Below are positions 19,188-26,198 of a stretch of DNA of 64,000 nt, in pieces (position 1 is the stretch's first letter; each line of letters opens with the position of its first letter). Origin of the DNA: Desulfocapsa sp. (GTDB lineage Bacteria > Desulfobacterota > Desulfobulbia > Desulfobulbales > Desulfocapsaceae); NCBI GenBank assembly GCA_022712895.1, contig JAFLJS010000008.1, positions 124,001 to 188,000 on the forward strand, read 5' to 3'. The translations under genes and the position numbers were made by a program. The notes under the pieces are model-generated. The model did not search any database. It saw only the letters and a list, made by a program, of their open reading frames with translations, and was not told where the DNA came from.

Positions 19188-19778
19188 ATGGGAAAATCAA
19201 TCATGCCTAGCCCTGAGTTGGCATTACAGCAACTTTTGGACGGCAATAAGCGCTTTGTTGACACATCACTCACCCATCCTAATCAGGACAGCGAGCGACG
19301 CATTGCCCTGGGCGATGGGCAGGCCCCCTTCGCCGCAGTCCTGGCCTGCGCTGATTCCCGCGTGCCACCAGAGGTTCTTTTTGACCAGGGGCTGGGCGAT
19401 CTTTTTGTTGTTCGGGTTGCCGGCAATATTCTTAACGATCAACTGCTGGGTAGTCTGGAGTATGCCGCAGCTCACCTGGATACCCCACTCATCGTAGTTT
19501 TGGGACACACCAATTGCGGTGCCATTGGTGCAGTAGCTCAAGGAGCAAAACTGGAAGGTCATATTGCATCACTGATACCAGCCATCCAACCTGCCGTTGA
19601 CAAAGTTCGGGATCAGGAAGGTGATCTTACCGATAATGCAGCACGTGAAGTAGCCAGGATGACAGCGATCCAACTTCAGGAATCCCAACCAATTATAGCG
19701 AATCTCGTCAAGGAAGGTAAACTCAAAGTCGTTCCCGCTTTTTATGAACTTGAGAGCGGTGAAGTAAGTCTTTTGTAA
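19188..19778 (+). CDS. Beta-class carbonic anhydrase
   Basis: 196-residue cytoplasmic beta-carbonic anhydrase interconverting CO2 and bicarbonate. The zinc ligands and catalytic dyad are plain: C54-x-D56-x-R58 in ACADSRV, and H107-x2-C110 in GHTNCGA. The VRVAGN signature lies between. Length is normal for the family. The start is chosen at ATG 19188, after CCGGGAGAACACC. It lies 235 bp after the Ehr block in the same direction, with its own weak -10 (TATAAT near 19156) and a rho-independent terminator after it. It may be separately transcribed, but its position supports a CO2/bicarbonate theme for the region. Confidence 0.96.
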   Translation: MGKSIMPSPELALQQLLDGNKRFVDTSLTHPNQDSERRIALGDGQAPFAAVLACADSRVPPEVLFDQGLGDLFVVRVAGNILNDQLLGSLEYAAAHLDTPLIVVLGHTNCGAIGAVAQGAKLEGHIASLIPAIQPAVDKVRDQEGDLTDNAAREVARMTAIQLQESQPIIANLVKEGKLKVVPAFYELESGEVSLL

Positions 19779-19831
19779 GCCGTTATAAATCTACTTGGCA
19801 TATCCGCTAACATCAGCTACAGTTTAACTAT

Positions 19832-19857
19832 AAGGCACCTGAAAAGGTGCCTTTTTT
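19832..19857 (+). terminator. Rho-independent terminator of carbonic anhydrase gene
   Basis: AAGGCACC-TGAAAA-GGTGCCTTTTTT: an 8-bp stem with a short loop and a T6 run, about 55 bp after the stop codon. Confidence 0.9.
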
Positions 19858-19958
19858 GATTTCGAACCAAACACTCACACGAGGAACCTTCACATCAACT
19901 GAAGCCTCCCCATAAGCGCGCCCCGGCAATTACGAACGGAGCAAGAGAAAGAAACACC

Positions 19959-22034
19959 ATGAAACGTAATCCGTTGGGTGCACTTCTTGACAGAACACGC
20001 CCACCCGAAGGACTCTTTTCGCTTATTCTCGCCGTTTTCGTCGGCGGTGCCACTGGCCTGGCTGCCGTATTCTTTATTCATCTCATCACCGTTATCCAGA
20101 ACTCCTCTTACAACACGATTCAATTCCTCTTTCCACATCTTGGTATATGGAGCTATGTCTTTGTACCCATTGGAGGTGCCCTGCTTGCCGGCCCACTAAT
20201 TTCCTGGTTTGCAAAGGAAGCAAAGGGACATGGTGTACCGGAAGTTATGCAGGCTCTGGTTCAGCGAGGAGGAAAGATCCGTCCCCGTGTTGCCATTACA
20301 AAGATCATAACAGCTGCACTCTGTATTGGTACTGGAGGGTCGGCTGGCCGTGAAGGCCCCATTGTTCAAGTGGGTTCAACCCTTGGTTCTGCCACAGGGC
20401 AACTTCTGCATCTCTCGGATGACCGTATTAAAAACCTCGTCGCCTGCGGTGCTGCTGCTGGAATTGCAGCTACTTTTAATGCACCCATTGCCGGAGTAGC
20501 TTTTGCCATTGAAGTACTCATGTGTGGATTGCAGGTGCGAATGTTTGGCAACGTTGTTATCGCAGCAGTTTCTGCATCCATTGTCAGTCAAATGTACCTC
20601 GGTGATCGGCCGGCTTTCACCGTCCCTTCCTACAGTATGGAATCACCAGTAACTCTCCTCTTCTATCTGCTCCTTGGACTGACTGCGGCAGTCGTCGGTG
20701 TCTTTTTTATTCGCATGCTCTCCTATTTTGAAGATCTTTTTGACAACTGGGCATTTCCCACCGCTCTTAAACCCGCCGTAGGAGCACTACTCCTTGGTCT
20801 GCTTGGGTTCGTGTACCTGTGGCTTCCCGGTCTCAGTTCCAGCAACGCCACCGAGTTTGAGCTCGGAATGCCGCTAATTGAAAACATCCCTCATATGTAT
20901 GGTTCCGGCTTTACCTTTATTGAGGAAGCACTCCATGGCAATATCAATTTTTGGATTCTGACCCTACTGGTTTTCCTCAAACCACTTGCCACCTCTTTTA
21001 CCCTTGGTTCCGGGAATTCAGGTGGTGTCTTTGCTCCTTCCCTGTTCATTGGTGCAATGCTTGGCGGTGCCATGGGAGAACTTTTTTATGCCTGGATGCC
21101 TGAGCTGGCGGGCCCTCCCGGCGCTTATGCTCTGGTGGGAATGGCTGCAGTATTCTCCGCCTGTGCCCGCGCCCCATTGACAGCCATGCTCATCGTCTTT
21201 GAAATGAGTAATGACTATGCCCTCATTTTACCCCTTATGCTCACGGCTGTTACCGCTTCTTACCTTGCCCATTATTTACATCCGGAATCGATCTACACCA
21301 TCAAACTGGTGAAACGGGGGATACGGTTCGAGCAAGGCCGGGATCTGGACATTATGCAGAGCGTACACGTTCATGAGGTGATGAACAGAAAACCCCTCAG
21401 CATCCACAAAAACCAATCGCTGGCCGTGCTATATCAACAGTTTCAGGAAACAAATCTCCTTGGTTTTCCCGTTCTTGATGAACATGATAAACTGTGGGGG
21501 ATTGTCAGCCTCCAGGATTTAGAAAACACACTTGCCGAGCCCACATTGCAGTTACGGAATGCAAAAGTCGAAGACCTGGCAACCGTCGATCCCTTAACAG
21601 TTTATGCAGATGAGCCTATTTGGGCCGCAATCCAGAAAATGGCCCCCAGAGATCTTGCACGACTACCGGTGATTTCACGCTCAACCCAGGGGAAACTGAT
21701 CGGGCTAATCAGTCGCAGTGATATCCTTCGGGCCTATGATGTTGCCATCGTACGGAAACAACGAGGACAGTTACTTGAGGAACATATCGCCCTGCGACGG
21801 GAGCAAAACAACGAATCTAATGAATTTCACCTAAGAAATGGGCAAAATGCTGTGGGGAAACATCTACAAGACTTAAACCTTCCACTGTCAGTGAAAGTTA
21901 TCTCACTGGACAGGGAAGGGAGTGTACATATTCCCCGTGGAGATACACTCTTTACCAGCGGAGACATTATCTCTATTTTTGGTGATAAACACTCAATTGA
22001 GGAGGCGCGCACCGAATTTCAGCGGGAACAATAA
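19959..22034 (+). CDS. CLC-family anion channel/antiporter with CBS pair and RCK_C domain
   Basis: 691 residues. The membrane part (about 18-430) has the CLC filter motifs GHGVPEV, GREGP (gating-type Glu132) and GSGNSGGVFAPSLF. Two CBS domains follow (about 455-580), then a C-terminal TrkA_C/RCK_C-like domain (about 610-690) that may bind a regulatory ligand. It would conduct or exchange chloride or another small anion for protons across the inner membrane. It follows the beta-carbonic anhydrase after its terminator. A link to bicarbonate balance is possible but only inferred from position. Confidence 0.93.
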   Translation: MKRNPLGALLDRTRPPEGLFSLILAVFVGGATGLAAVFFIHLITVIQNSSYNTIQFLFPHLGIWSYVFVPIGGALLAGPLISWFAKEAKGHGVPEVMQALVQRGGKIRPRVAITKIITAALCIGTGGSAGREGPIVQVGSTLGSATGQLLHLSDDRIKNLVACGAAAGIAATFNAPIAGVAFAIEVLMCGLQVRMFGNVVIAAVSASIVSQMYLGDRPAFTVPSYSMESPVTLLFYLLLGLTAAVVGVFFIRMLSYFEDLFDNWAFPTALKPAVGALLLGLLGFVYLWLPGLSSSNATEFELGMPLIENIPHMYGSGFTFIEEALHGNINFWILTLLVFLKPLATSFTLGSGNSGGVFAPSLFIGAMLGGAMGELFYAWMPELAGPPGAYALVGMAAVFSACARAPLTAMLIVFEMSNDYALILPLMLTAVTASYLAHYLHPESIYTIKLVKRGIRFEQGRDLDIMQSVHVHEVMNRKPLSIHKNQSLAVLYQQFQETNLLGFPVLDEHDKLWGIVSLQDLENTLAEPTLQLRNAKVEDLATVDPLTVYADEPIWAAIQKMAPRDLARLPVISRSTQGKLIGLISRSDILRAYDVAIVRKQRGQLLEEHIALRREQNNESNEFHLRNGQNAVGKHLQDLNLPLSVKVISLDREGSVHIPRGDTLFTSGDIISIFGDKHSIEEARTEFQREQ

Positions 22035-22058
22035 AAAGAGTACAGGAAACGCTTCCCA

Positions 22059-22097
22059 CTCACCGCTCTAGCGTAAACTTATTTACCGCTAGCGAGT
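22059..22097. terminator. Hairpin after CLC gene
   Basis: CTAGCGTAAA-CTTA-TTTACCGCTAG with outer ACTC/GAGT pairs forms a stem-loop between the CLC stop and a convergent small gene. It lacks a T-run, so it may act as a weak bidirectional terminator. Confidence 0.4.
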
Positions 22098-22099
22098 AC

Positions 22100-22288
22100 T
22101 TAGTTTCCAGACATAAACATATGGCCGGGAAGTAATGGTGAAATTTCTCCGCCAAGTTTGATGTATTTTTTGTTCTTCTGGCAAATATACGTCTCTACCA
22201 ATCTTCTCATGGGAGGAAAGCCATCCCCTGTAGCTGCAAGTACAAATCCTTTACCTGCTGGTCTTAACTCTTTTTTTGCACCATTCAT
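22100..22288 (-). CDS. Small hypothetical protein (62 aa)
   Basis: Starts MNGAKKELRPAGKGFVLAAT, with GGAGAGAACAA directly before the ATG at 22288, a good ribosome-binding site. The ORF extends 33 bases further upstream but no start there has such a site. It is basic, with GDGFPPMRRLVETYICQ and a Gly/Pro-rich tail. No family is recognised and no function is proposed. It lies downstream of pyrF on the same strand, separated by hairpins, so it may have its own promoter. Confidence 0.5.
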   Translation of the reverse strand: MNGAKKELRPAGKGFVLAATGDGFPPMRRLVETYICQKNKKYIKLGGEISPLLPGHMFMSGN

Positions 22289-22325
22289 TTGTTCTCTCCG
22301 CATTATGGATACTAGCGACACTACA

Positions 22326-22352
22326 GAAAGTCAGGGTTGGTTACTGACTTTC
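22326..22352. terminator. Hairpin between pyrF and the 62-aa gene
   Basis: GAAAGTCAG-N9-CTGACTTTC is a perfect 9-bp inverted repeat in the 155-bp gap downstream of pyrF and upstream of the small gene. A further GGACTC/GAGTCC pair flanks 22395-22440. It could terminate pyrF transcripts or form a leader for the small gene. Confidence 0.4.
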
Positions 22353-22443
22353 ACAATGCGAAGAGATCTGCAACAATAATGCCGATGTTACAGGGGGACT
22401 CGAATTACAAAATTGACAGTTGCGTTTCGACCACGGGAGTCCG

Positions 22444-23160
22444 TTAGGATACACATTTTTGAATATCTGCCTGCATAGTCTCAATGACGCTAATGGGATC
22501 ATCTGCTTTGGTAATTGGCCGTCCCACCACCACATGATTGGCACCTCTTGCAATGGCATTCCCGGCGGTCATGATTCGCTTTTGATCATCAGAACCATCC
22601 CGCACATTGGCACCGGGTCGAATGCCTGGGGTCACAATCAGCAGTTTACCCCCAAGATCATTACGTAAACGCTCAGCTTCAAGCCCGGAGGAAACCACAC
22701 CATCACAACCAAGCTCAAGGGCACGTCTGGCCCGAAACAGTACCAGATCTTCAATGGACTGTGTCATTCCCATGGCTCGCAAATCATCTTCCCCAAAACT
22801 GGTAAGCACGGTAACTGCCAGGAGCTGTAAATCTCCTCGCGCCTCGATGGCTGCACGAATGATAGCATCGTTGCCATGTATGGTAGCCAAAGAGACCCCA
22901 CGACTATTCACCTGCTCTACTGCAAGTTTAACTGTTTCCGGGATATCGAAAAATTTCAGATCTAGCATCACCTTGTGCCCACGAGCAACGATCCAGTCAA
23001 CCACTTCAAAGTAGCTGGCCATAAAGAGCTGTAATCCAACTTTAAAATAGCTGACATGGGACTCACACCGGAGCACCATTTCCTTGGCAAGTTCAGGATT
23101 CGCCACGTCCAAGGCCACAATGATTCTTTCCTGCAATGGTATTTGTTTCTTCTCTGACAT
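22444..23160 (-). CDS. pyrF: Orotidine-5'-phosphate decarboxylase
   Basis: Last step of UMP synthesis. About 238 residues from ATG 23160, preceded by AAGGGA; a start 27 bases upstream has no such site. Motifs are typical: IIVALDVANPE, the catalytic KFFDIPETV (Asp-x-Lys network beginning in VMLDLKFFDIP), TPGIRPG, and VVGRPIT near the end. It is downstream of fabI on the same strand, with a 42-bp gap. Confidence 0.95.
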   Translation of the reverse strand: MSEKKQIPLQERIIVALDVANPELAKEMVLRCESHVSYFKVGLQLFMASYFEVVDWIVARGHKVMLDLKFFDIPETVKLAVEQVNSRGVSLATIHGNDAIIRAAIEARGDLQLLAVTVLTSFGEDDLRAMGMTQSIEDLVLFRARRALELGCDGVVSSGLEAERLRNDLGGKLLIVTPGIRPGANVRDGSDDQKRIMTAGNAIARGANHVVVGRPITKADDPISVIETMQADIQKCVS

Positions 23161-23201
23161 AACTATTTCCCTTTTTGTTTTAGGCATTATTTACTATCCC
23201 C

Positions 23202-24014
23202 TCAACTAACCGCAGCGCTCACAATCTCAGAATCAAAATAATTCACTGACATTCCAGCATCCACCACCACTGTTTGCGCCGTGATACCTGACGATCGGGG
23301 AGAAAGCAAAAATGCGGCAAGATCTGCAGCTTCAGAAGTTTTCAGGGCCTTTTTTCGTAAAATTGCTTTTTCTGCATAAAGATATGAATCCACATAACCG
23401 GGAATACCCGCTGAGGCAGAGGTTTTTAACAGGCTCGGAGCCACCGCATTAAAACGAACATTTGAGAATGAAGAAAACGATTTAGCCAGAAAACAGACCG
23501 AAGAGTTTAGGGCTGCCTTAATCGGTGCCATATAGCCGTAATTTTCCGCCGCCATACTGGTGGTTGAAATGGAGATCGTCACTGCTGAGGCATCGGGGGC
23601 AAAAAGTTTTCTAAAGTGGTTACAGATGGAGATAAAAGAAAAGCATGAGATATCAAAGGCCTGCAGAAAATCTTTTTTCAGTGTCCCGTGAAAGGGAGTG
23701 AGACCTTCTGAATAGTTGGCAAAAGCAATGGAATGCACAAGACCAGCAATACGACCACCTTCTTTTTCTTTTACACACTCTCCGACTTCCTGTCGTACAC
23801 GGATGATATTATTCTCATCCTCCACATCACATAAAAATACCGGTGAATCTGGAAAGAGTTTCCTGGCTGCAACAGCTCGTTCTTCAGAACGCACCACGTG
23901 AATAATTTTTGCCCCTTCTTCAACCAGCACCCTGGCAATGGCCGTTGCCACAGATTTTTTATTGGCCAGACCAAAAATAACGTAGGTTTTTTCTTCCACT
24001 TGTAAAAAACTCAT
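23202..24014 (-). CDS. fabI: Enoyl-[acyl-carrier-protein] reductase (FabI-type SDR)
   Basis: NADH-dependent last step of fatty-acid elongation. 270 residues from ATG 24014 with AAGGATAG upstream; longer starts have no ribosome-binding site. The N terminus [19 protein letters not shown] is the FabI-type variant of the SDR nucleotide loop. Catalytic Tyr-x6-Lys is in [14 protein letters not shown]. The [16 protein letters not shown] stretch resembles the substrate-loop region of FabI. A different enoyl-reductase-like SDR role cannot be ruled out. Confidence 0.85.
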   Translation of the reverse strand: MSFLQVEEKTYVIFGLANKKSVATAIARVLVEEGAKIIHVVRSEERAVAARKLFPDSPVFLCDVEDENNIIRVRQEVGECVKEKEGGRIAGLVHSIAFANYSEGLTPFHGTLKKDFLQAFDISCFSFISICNHFRKLFAPDASAVTISISTTSMAAENYGYMAPIKAALNSSVCFLAKSFSSFSNVRFNAVAPSLLKTSASAGIPGYVDSYLYAEKAILRKKALKTSEAADLAAFLLSPRSSGITAQTVVVDAGMSVNYFDSEIVSAAVS

Positions 24015-24078
24015 GTTTCTATCCTTAAATAAGAATTTGCTTTCCACCTCTACAAGCCACTCACCTTTCCACAAAAGT

Positions 24079-24260
24079 CACCCTATAATACTCCCCCCAA
24101 AACAGCAACATCAAAACACACACCTGGGAAGTACCAAGTACTCCATTAGCTTTGTTATTCCACAGAGTTGTTCCAAGTGTTGCTCACAAAATACAGAGGT
24201 TTCCCCAGTGGGTCACCACCGGTGTCAATCGCTTCCGTAAACCGACTCATAATGTCTCGC
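24079..24260. repeat. Dispersed intergenic repeat, copy A
   Basis: Matches 53622-53805 at about 70-85% by eye in blocks: CTATAATACTC..CCAAAAC.GCAACATCAAAA at the left, then TTATTCCA, ACAAA.AGT-like pieces and CCGTAAAC.G.CTCAT at the right. It contains no ORF with coding character. It occupies the gap upstream of fabI. Confidence 0.55.
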
Positions 24261-24660
24261 CTGTTAAGGAGCAGTCGAGGATGGACTCAAAGCTTCAGGT
24301 GAGTCAGGATTCTACGGACGACCTCCAGCCTAACACTAAGCCTAAGTATGTATCTTCATTTCAGTCTGCTAACAAGGACAGATCGATGCCTCTATTCGGG
24401 GTTGCCTCGCCGTGGCAACTGAATAGTAAAAGAATGCCAACCATTGCATGGATTACCAATCTGGACATGGGTCACTTTGTCGTATGGCACCCATTATCCT
24501 GTGTCATTTTGTCCGTATTCCCTTTTGCCCGTTTACCATGAGACTTGAAGGAATCACCCCCTGCTACTAGCCTTCAAATTGCCGTTTCTGAATTTACGAA
24601 AGACATTTAGTCCCACATTCAATTAAGATTCACGACCTATCCTCCTGGTTTAACGAAAGT
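24261..24660. other. Non-coding gap upstream of rubrerythrin-like gene
   Basis: No convincing gene; a plus-strand ORF here has no ribosome-binding site and no family likeness. The notable content is a pair of direct repeats, GGGTCACTTTGTCGTAT (ending 24485) and GTGTCATTTTGTCCGTAT (ending 24518), 32 bp apart, about 160-190 bp upstream of a sigma-54 promoter. Confidence 0.4.
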
Positions 24661-24667
24661 ATATCTT

Positions 24668-24682
24668 TGGCATACAATTTGC
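24668..24682 (+). promoter_or_regulatory. Sigma-54 promoter of rubrerythrin-like gene
   Basis: TGGCATACAATTTGC fits TGGCAC-N5-TTGC with exact GG-to-GC spacing. It lies about 194 bp before the rubrerythrin-like ATG, leaving a long structured leader. Confidence 0.7.
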
Positions 24683-24750
24683 TTTTACTTTTGGGTATTC
24701 CTTGGCAGATACTGCCGCCCTCTCTACGTGAGTTGTTGGAGAATCCATTT

Positions 24751-24802
24751 ACCAGGTGACTTTCACCTGGTGTTTATTTCTATCGACAACCGTCTGAGAC
24801 GG
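24751..24802 (+). promoter_or_regulatory. Structured 5' leader with two hairpins
   Basis: ACCAGGTGA-CTT-TCACCTGGT (24751-24771) is followed by TGTTTATTTC, terminator-like. CCGTCT-G-AGACGG (24790-24802) lies inside an outer TTATTTC/GAAATAA stem. Both lie between the sigma-54 promoter and the rubrerythrin-like gene, so attenuation or RNA stabilisation is possible. Confidence 0.45.
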
Positions 24803-24875
24803 AAATAAGATGACATGTTTTTGTAGCCTTTAAAATAGACTAATAATTTTATTATTTACCATAAGGAGAATAGAG

Positions 24876-25352
24876 ATGGGATGGGATTTTAACGCAGACG
24901 AAATTTTTGAAATGGCCGAGCAGATTGAGCGAAACGGAGCAAAGTATTACCGGAATGCTGCTGAATTTGTGAGCACTGAAGAAGACAAAAAATTCCTCAT
25001 TGAACTGGCTGAGATGGAAGATGAGCACGAAGTAACCTTTGCAGAATTGAGAAAGGATTTAAGTCTAAACGAGAAAGAGTCCGTAACTTTTGACCCTGAG
25101 GATGAAGCTGCCCAGTACCTTAAAGCACTGGCAGATACTCGAATTTTCTATAAAAAAACCATTGATCTTTCCTCTATGGAAGGTGTTTTGACAGGTGCTA
25201 TCACTGCTGAAAAAGATTCCATCGCCTTCTACCTTGGTATGAAGGAAATGGTTGGTACCAACCATGGCAAAAATCATATTGATGCTATTATCAAAGAAGA
25301 GATGAAACATATCAGTCTTCTCTCGAAACGACTGCTCACCCCCGCAAAATAA
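24876..25352 (+). CDS. Rubrerythrin-like diiron (ferritin-like) protein
   Basis: 158 residues forming a four-helix ferritin-like bundle. Iron-ligand patterns are visible: Glu in AEQIERNG, E-x2-H in MEDEHEV, Glu in ITAEKDS, and E-x2-H in EEMKHIS. The C-terminal rubredoxin domain of full rubrerythrins is missing, so it is the short type found in many anaerobes. Likely role is peroxide or iron handling. ATAAGGAGA precedes the ATG. The upstream sigma-54 promoter and leader hairpins suggest regulated expression. Confidence 0.88.
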   Translation: MGWDFNADEIFEMAEQIERNGAKYYRNAAEFVSTEEDKKFLIELAEMEDEHEVTFAELRKDLSLNEKESVTFDPEDEAAQYLKALADTRIFYKKTIDLSSMEGVLTGAITAEKDSIAFYLGMKEMVGTNHGKNHIDAIIKEEMKHISLLSKRLLTPAK

Positions 25353-25366
25353 GATCTCACCGAGAG

Positions 25367-25404
25367 CTGAATTATTATCGGAAAAAGACCCGGTGATAAT
25401 TCAG
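25367..25404 (+). terminator. Hairpin after rubrerythrin-like gene
   Basis: CTGAATTATTATCGG and CCGGTGATAATTCAG pair across a short loop, 15 bp after the stop, followed by TATCTCTTT. Probably a terminator, possibly serving the convergent gene too. Confidence 0.6.
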
Positions 25405-25447
25405 TATCTCTTTGCTCAATGAATTAGGCAGACGACTTTACGTTCTA

Positions 25448-26068
25448 TCAAATACTGGCGGTATCTTGCTGAATCTTTAGAAAAACTATCTCCGACTTGT
25501 GGAGCATATTTATCACCTCAACAAAATCCATTTTTTTGTTATCACAGCTCATGGGTAAAACATCAGAAAACAATTGAGGCCGATAATTCATAAATCGTCG
25601 CACACTGTTACATTTAATAAGACAACCATCATGAAGAATTGCTCCTCCTCTTTCACTGACAATCATATTAAAAAATTTTAGCAGGATCATAACCTGTTCC
25701 GAACTCTGTACTTCATCGGACGAATCATCGGTAATTGTCGTTCGCAGGGGAGCATGAAAACCATTTTTTCTGAAAATCGCACCGGCAAGTCCTGGCATGG
25801 CCGCAGATATTGCAAGAATCGGAGCAGATCCATTAATGATTGTTTCAAGATCATCCACAGGCAGACCATTAAGGAAAATCGTTTCTATCCGTTCATTCAT
25901 GTATTGGCTGGTAAAACCGGGAAGTGAGCCAAGAAACGCTCTAACCGTTGGTTGAGGCTTGCTCTCCACAAGAATACCAGTTTGTAAAAGAGTTGTATAT
26001 GGGAGAATACTGCCAACAACGGGGATACGAATATCTAATTGCGGAATACAACCGAGCTTGTTTGTCAT
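25448..26068 (-). CDS. Uncharacterised AOR-associated protein with possible beta-grasp segment
   Basis: About 206 residues from ATG 26068 (MTNKLGCIPQLDIRIP); an in-frame TTG at 26101 would add 11 residues, and neither has a clear ribosome-binding site. The central block IETIFLNGLPVDDLETIING, then APILAISAAMPGLAGA, recalls MoaD/ThiS-type beta-grasp folds (n-G-x-V-D-D ... a-x-S-P), but the C-terminal Gly-Gly tail is not in place. It directly follows the AOR gene on the same strand (130 bp), suggesting a role in AOR maturation or cofactor handling. I do not recognise a named family; the function is open. Confidence 0.6.
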   Translation of the reverse strand: MTNKLGCIPQLDIRIPVVGSILPYTTLLQTGILVESKPQPTVRAFLGSLPGFTSQYMNERIETIFLNGLPVDDLETIINGSAPILAISAAMPGLAGAIFRKNGFHAPLRTTITDDSSDEVQSSEQVMILLKFFNMIVSERGGAILHDGCLIKCNSVRRFMNYRPQLFSDVLPMSCDNKKMDFVEVINMLHKSEIVFLKIQQDTASI

Positions 26069-26198
26069 TATACGCTTGTAAAAATAAGTTGAAAGAACCA
26101 AATACCATATTGACGAAACGTCTGTTTTCCACCTGTTGTTAGAGAAAGAAAAGAAGAGGAAACAGGCAGAAAACAGAACGTATTTTATTGGTATTTAG

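Noticed and set aside
24152-24541. Plus-strand 129-codon ORF
   Set aside because: Lies in the dispersed repeat and low-complexity gap; no ribosome-binding site and composition not protein-like.
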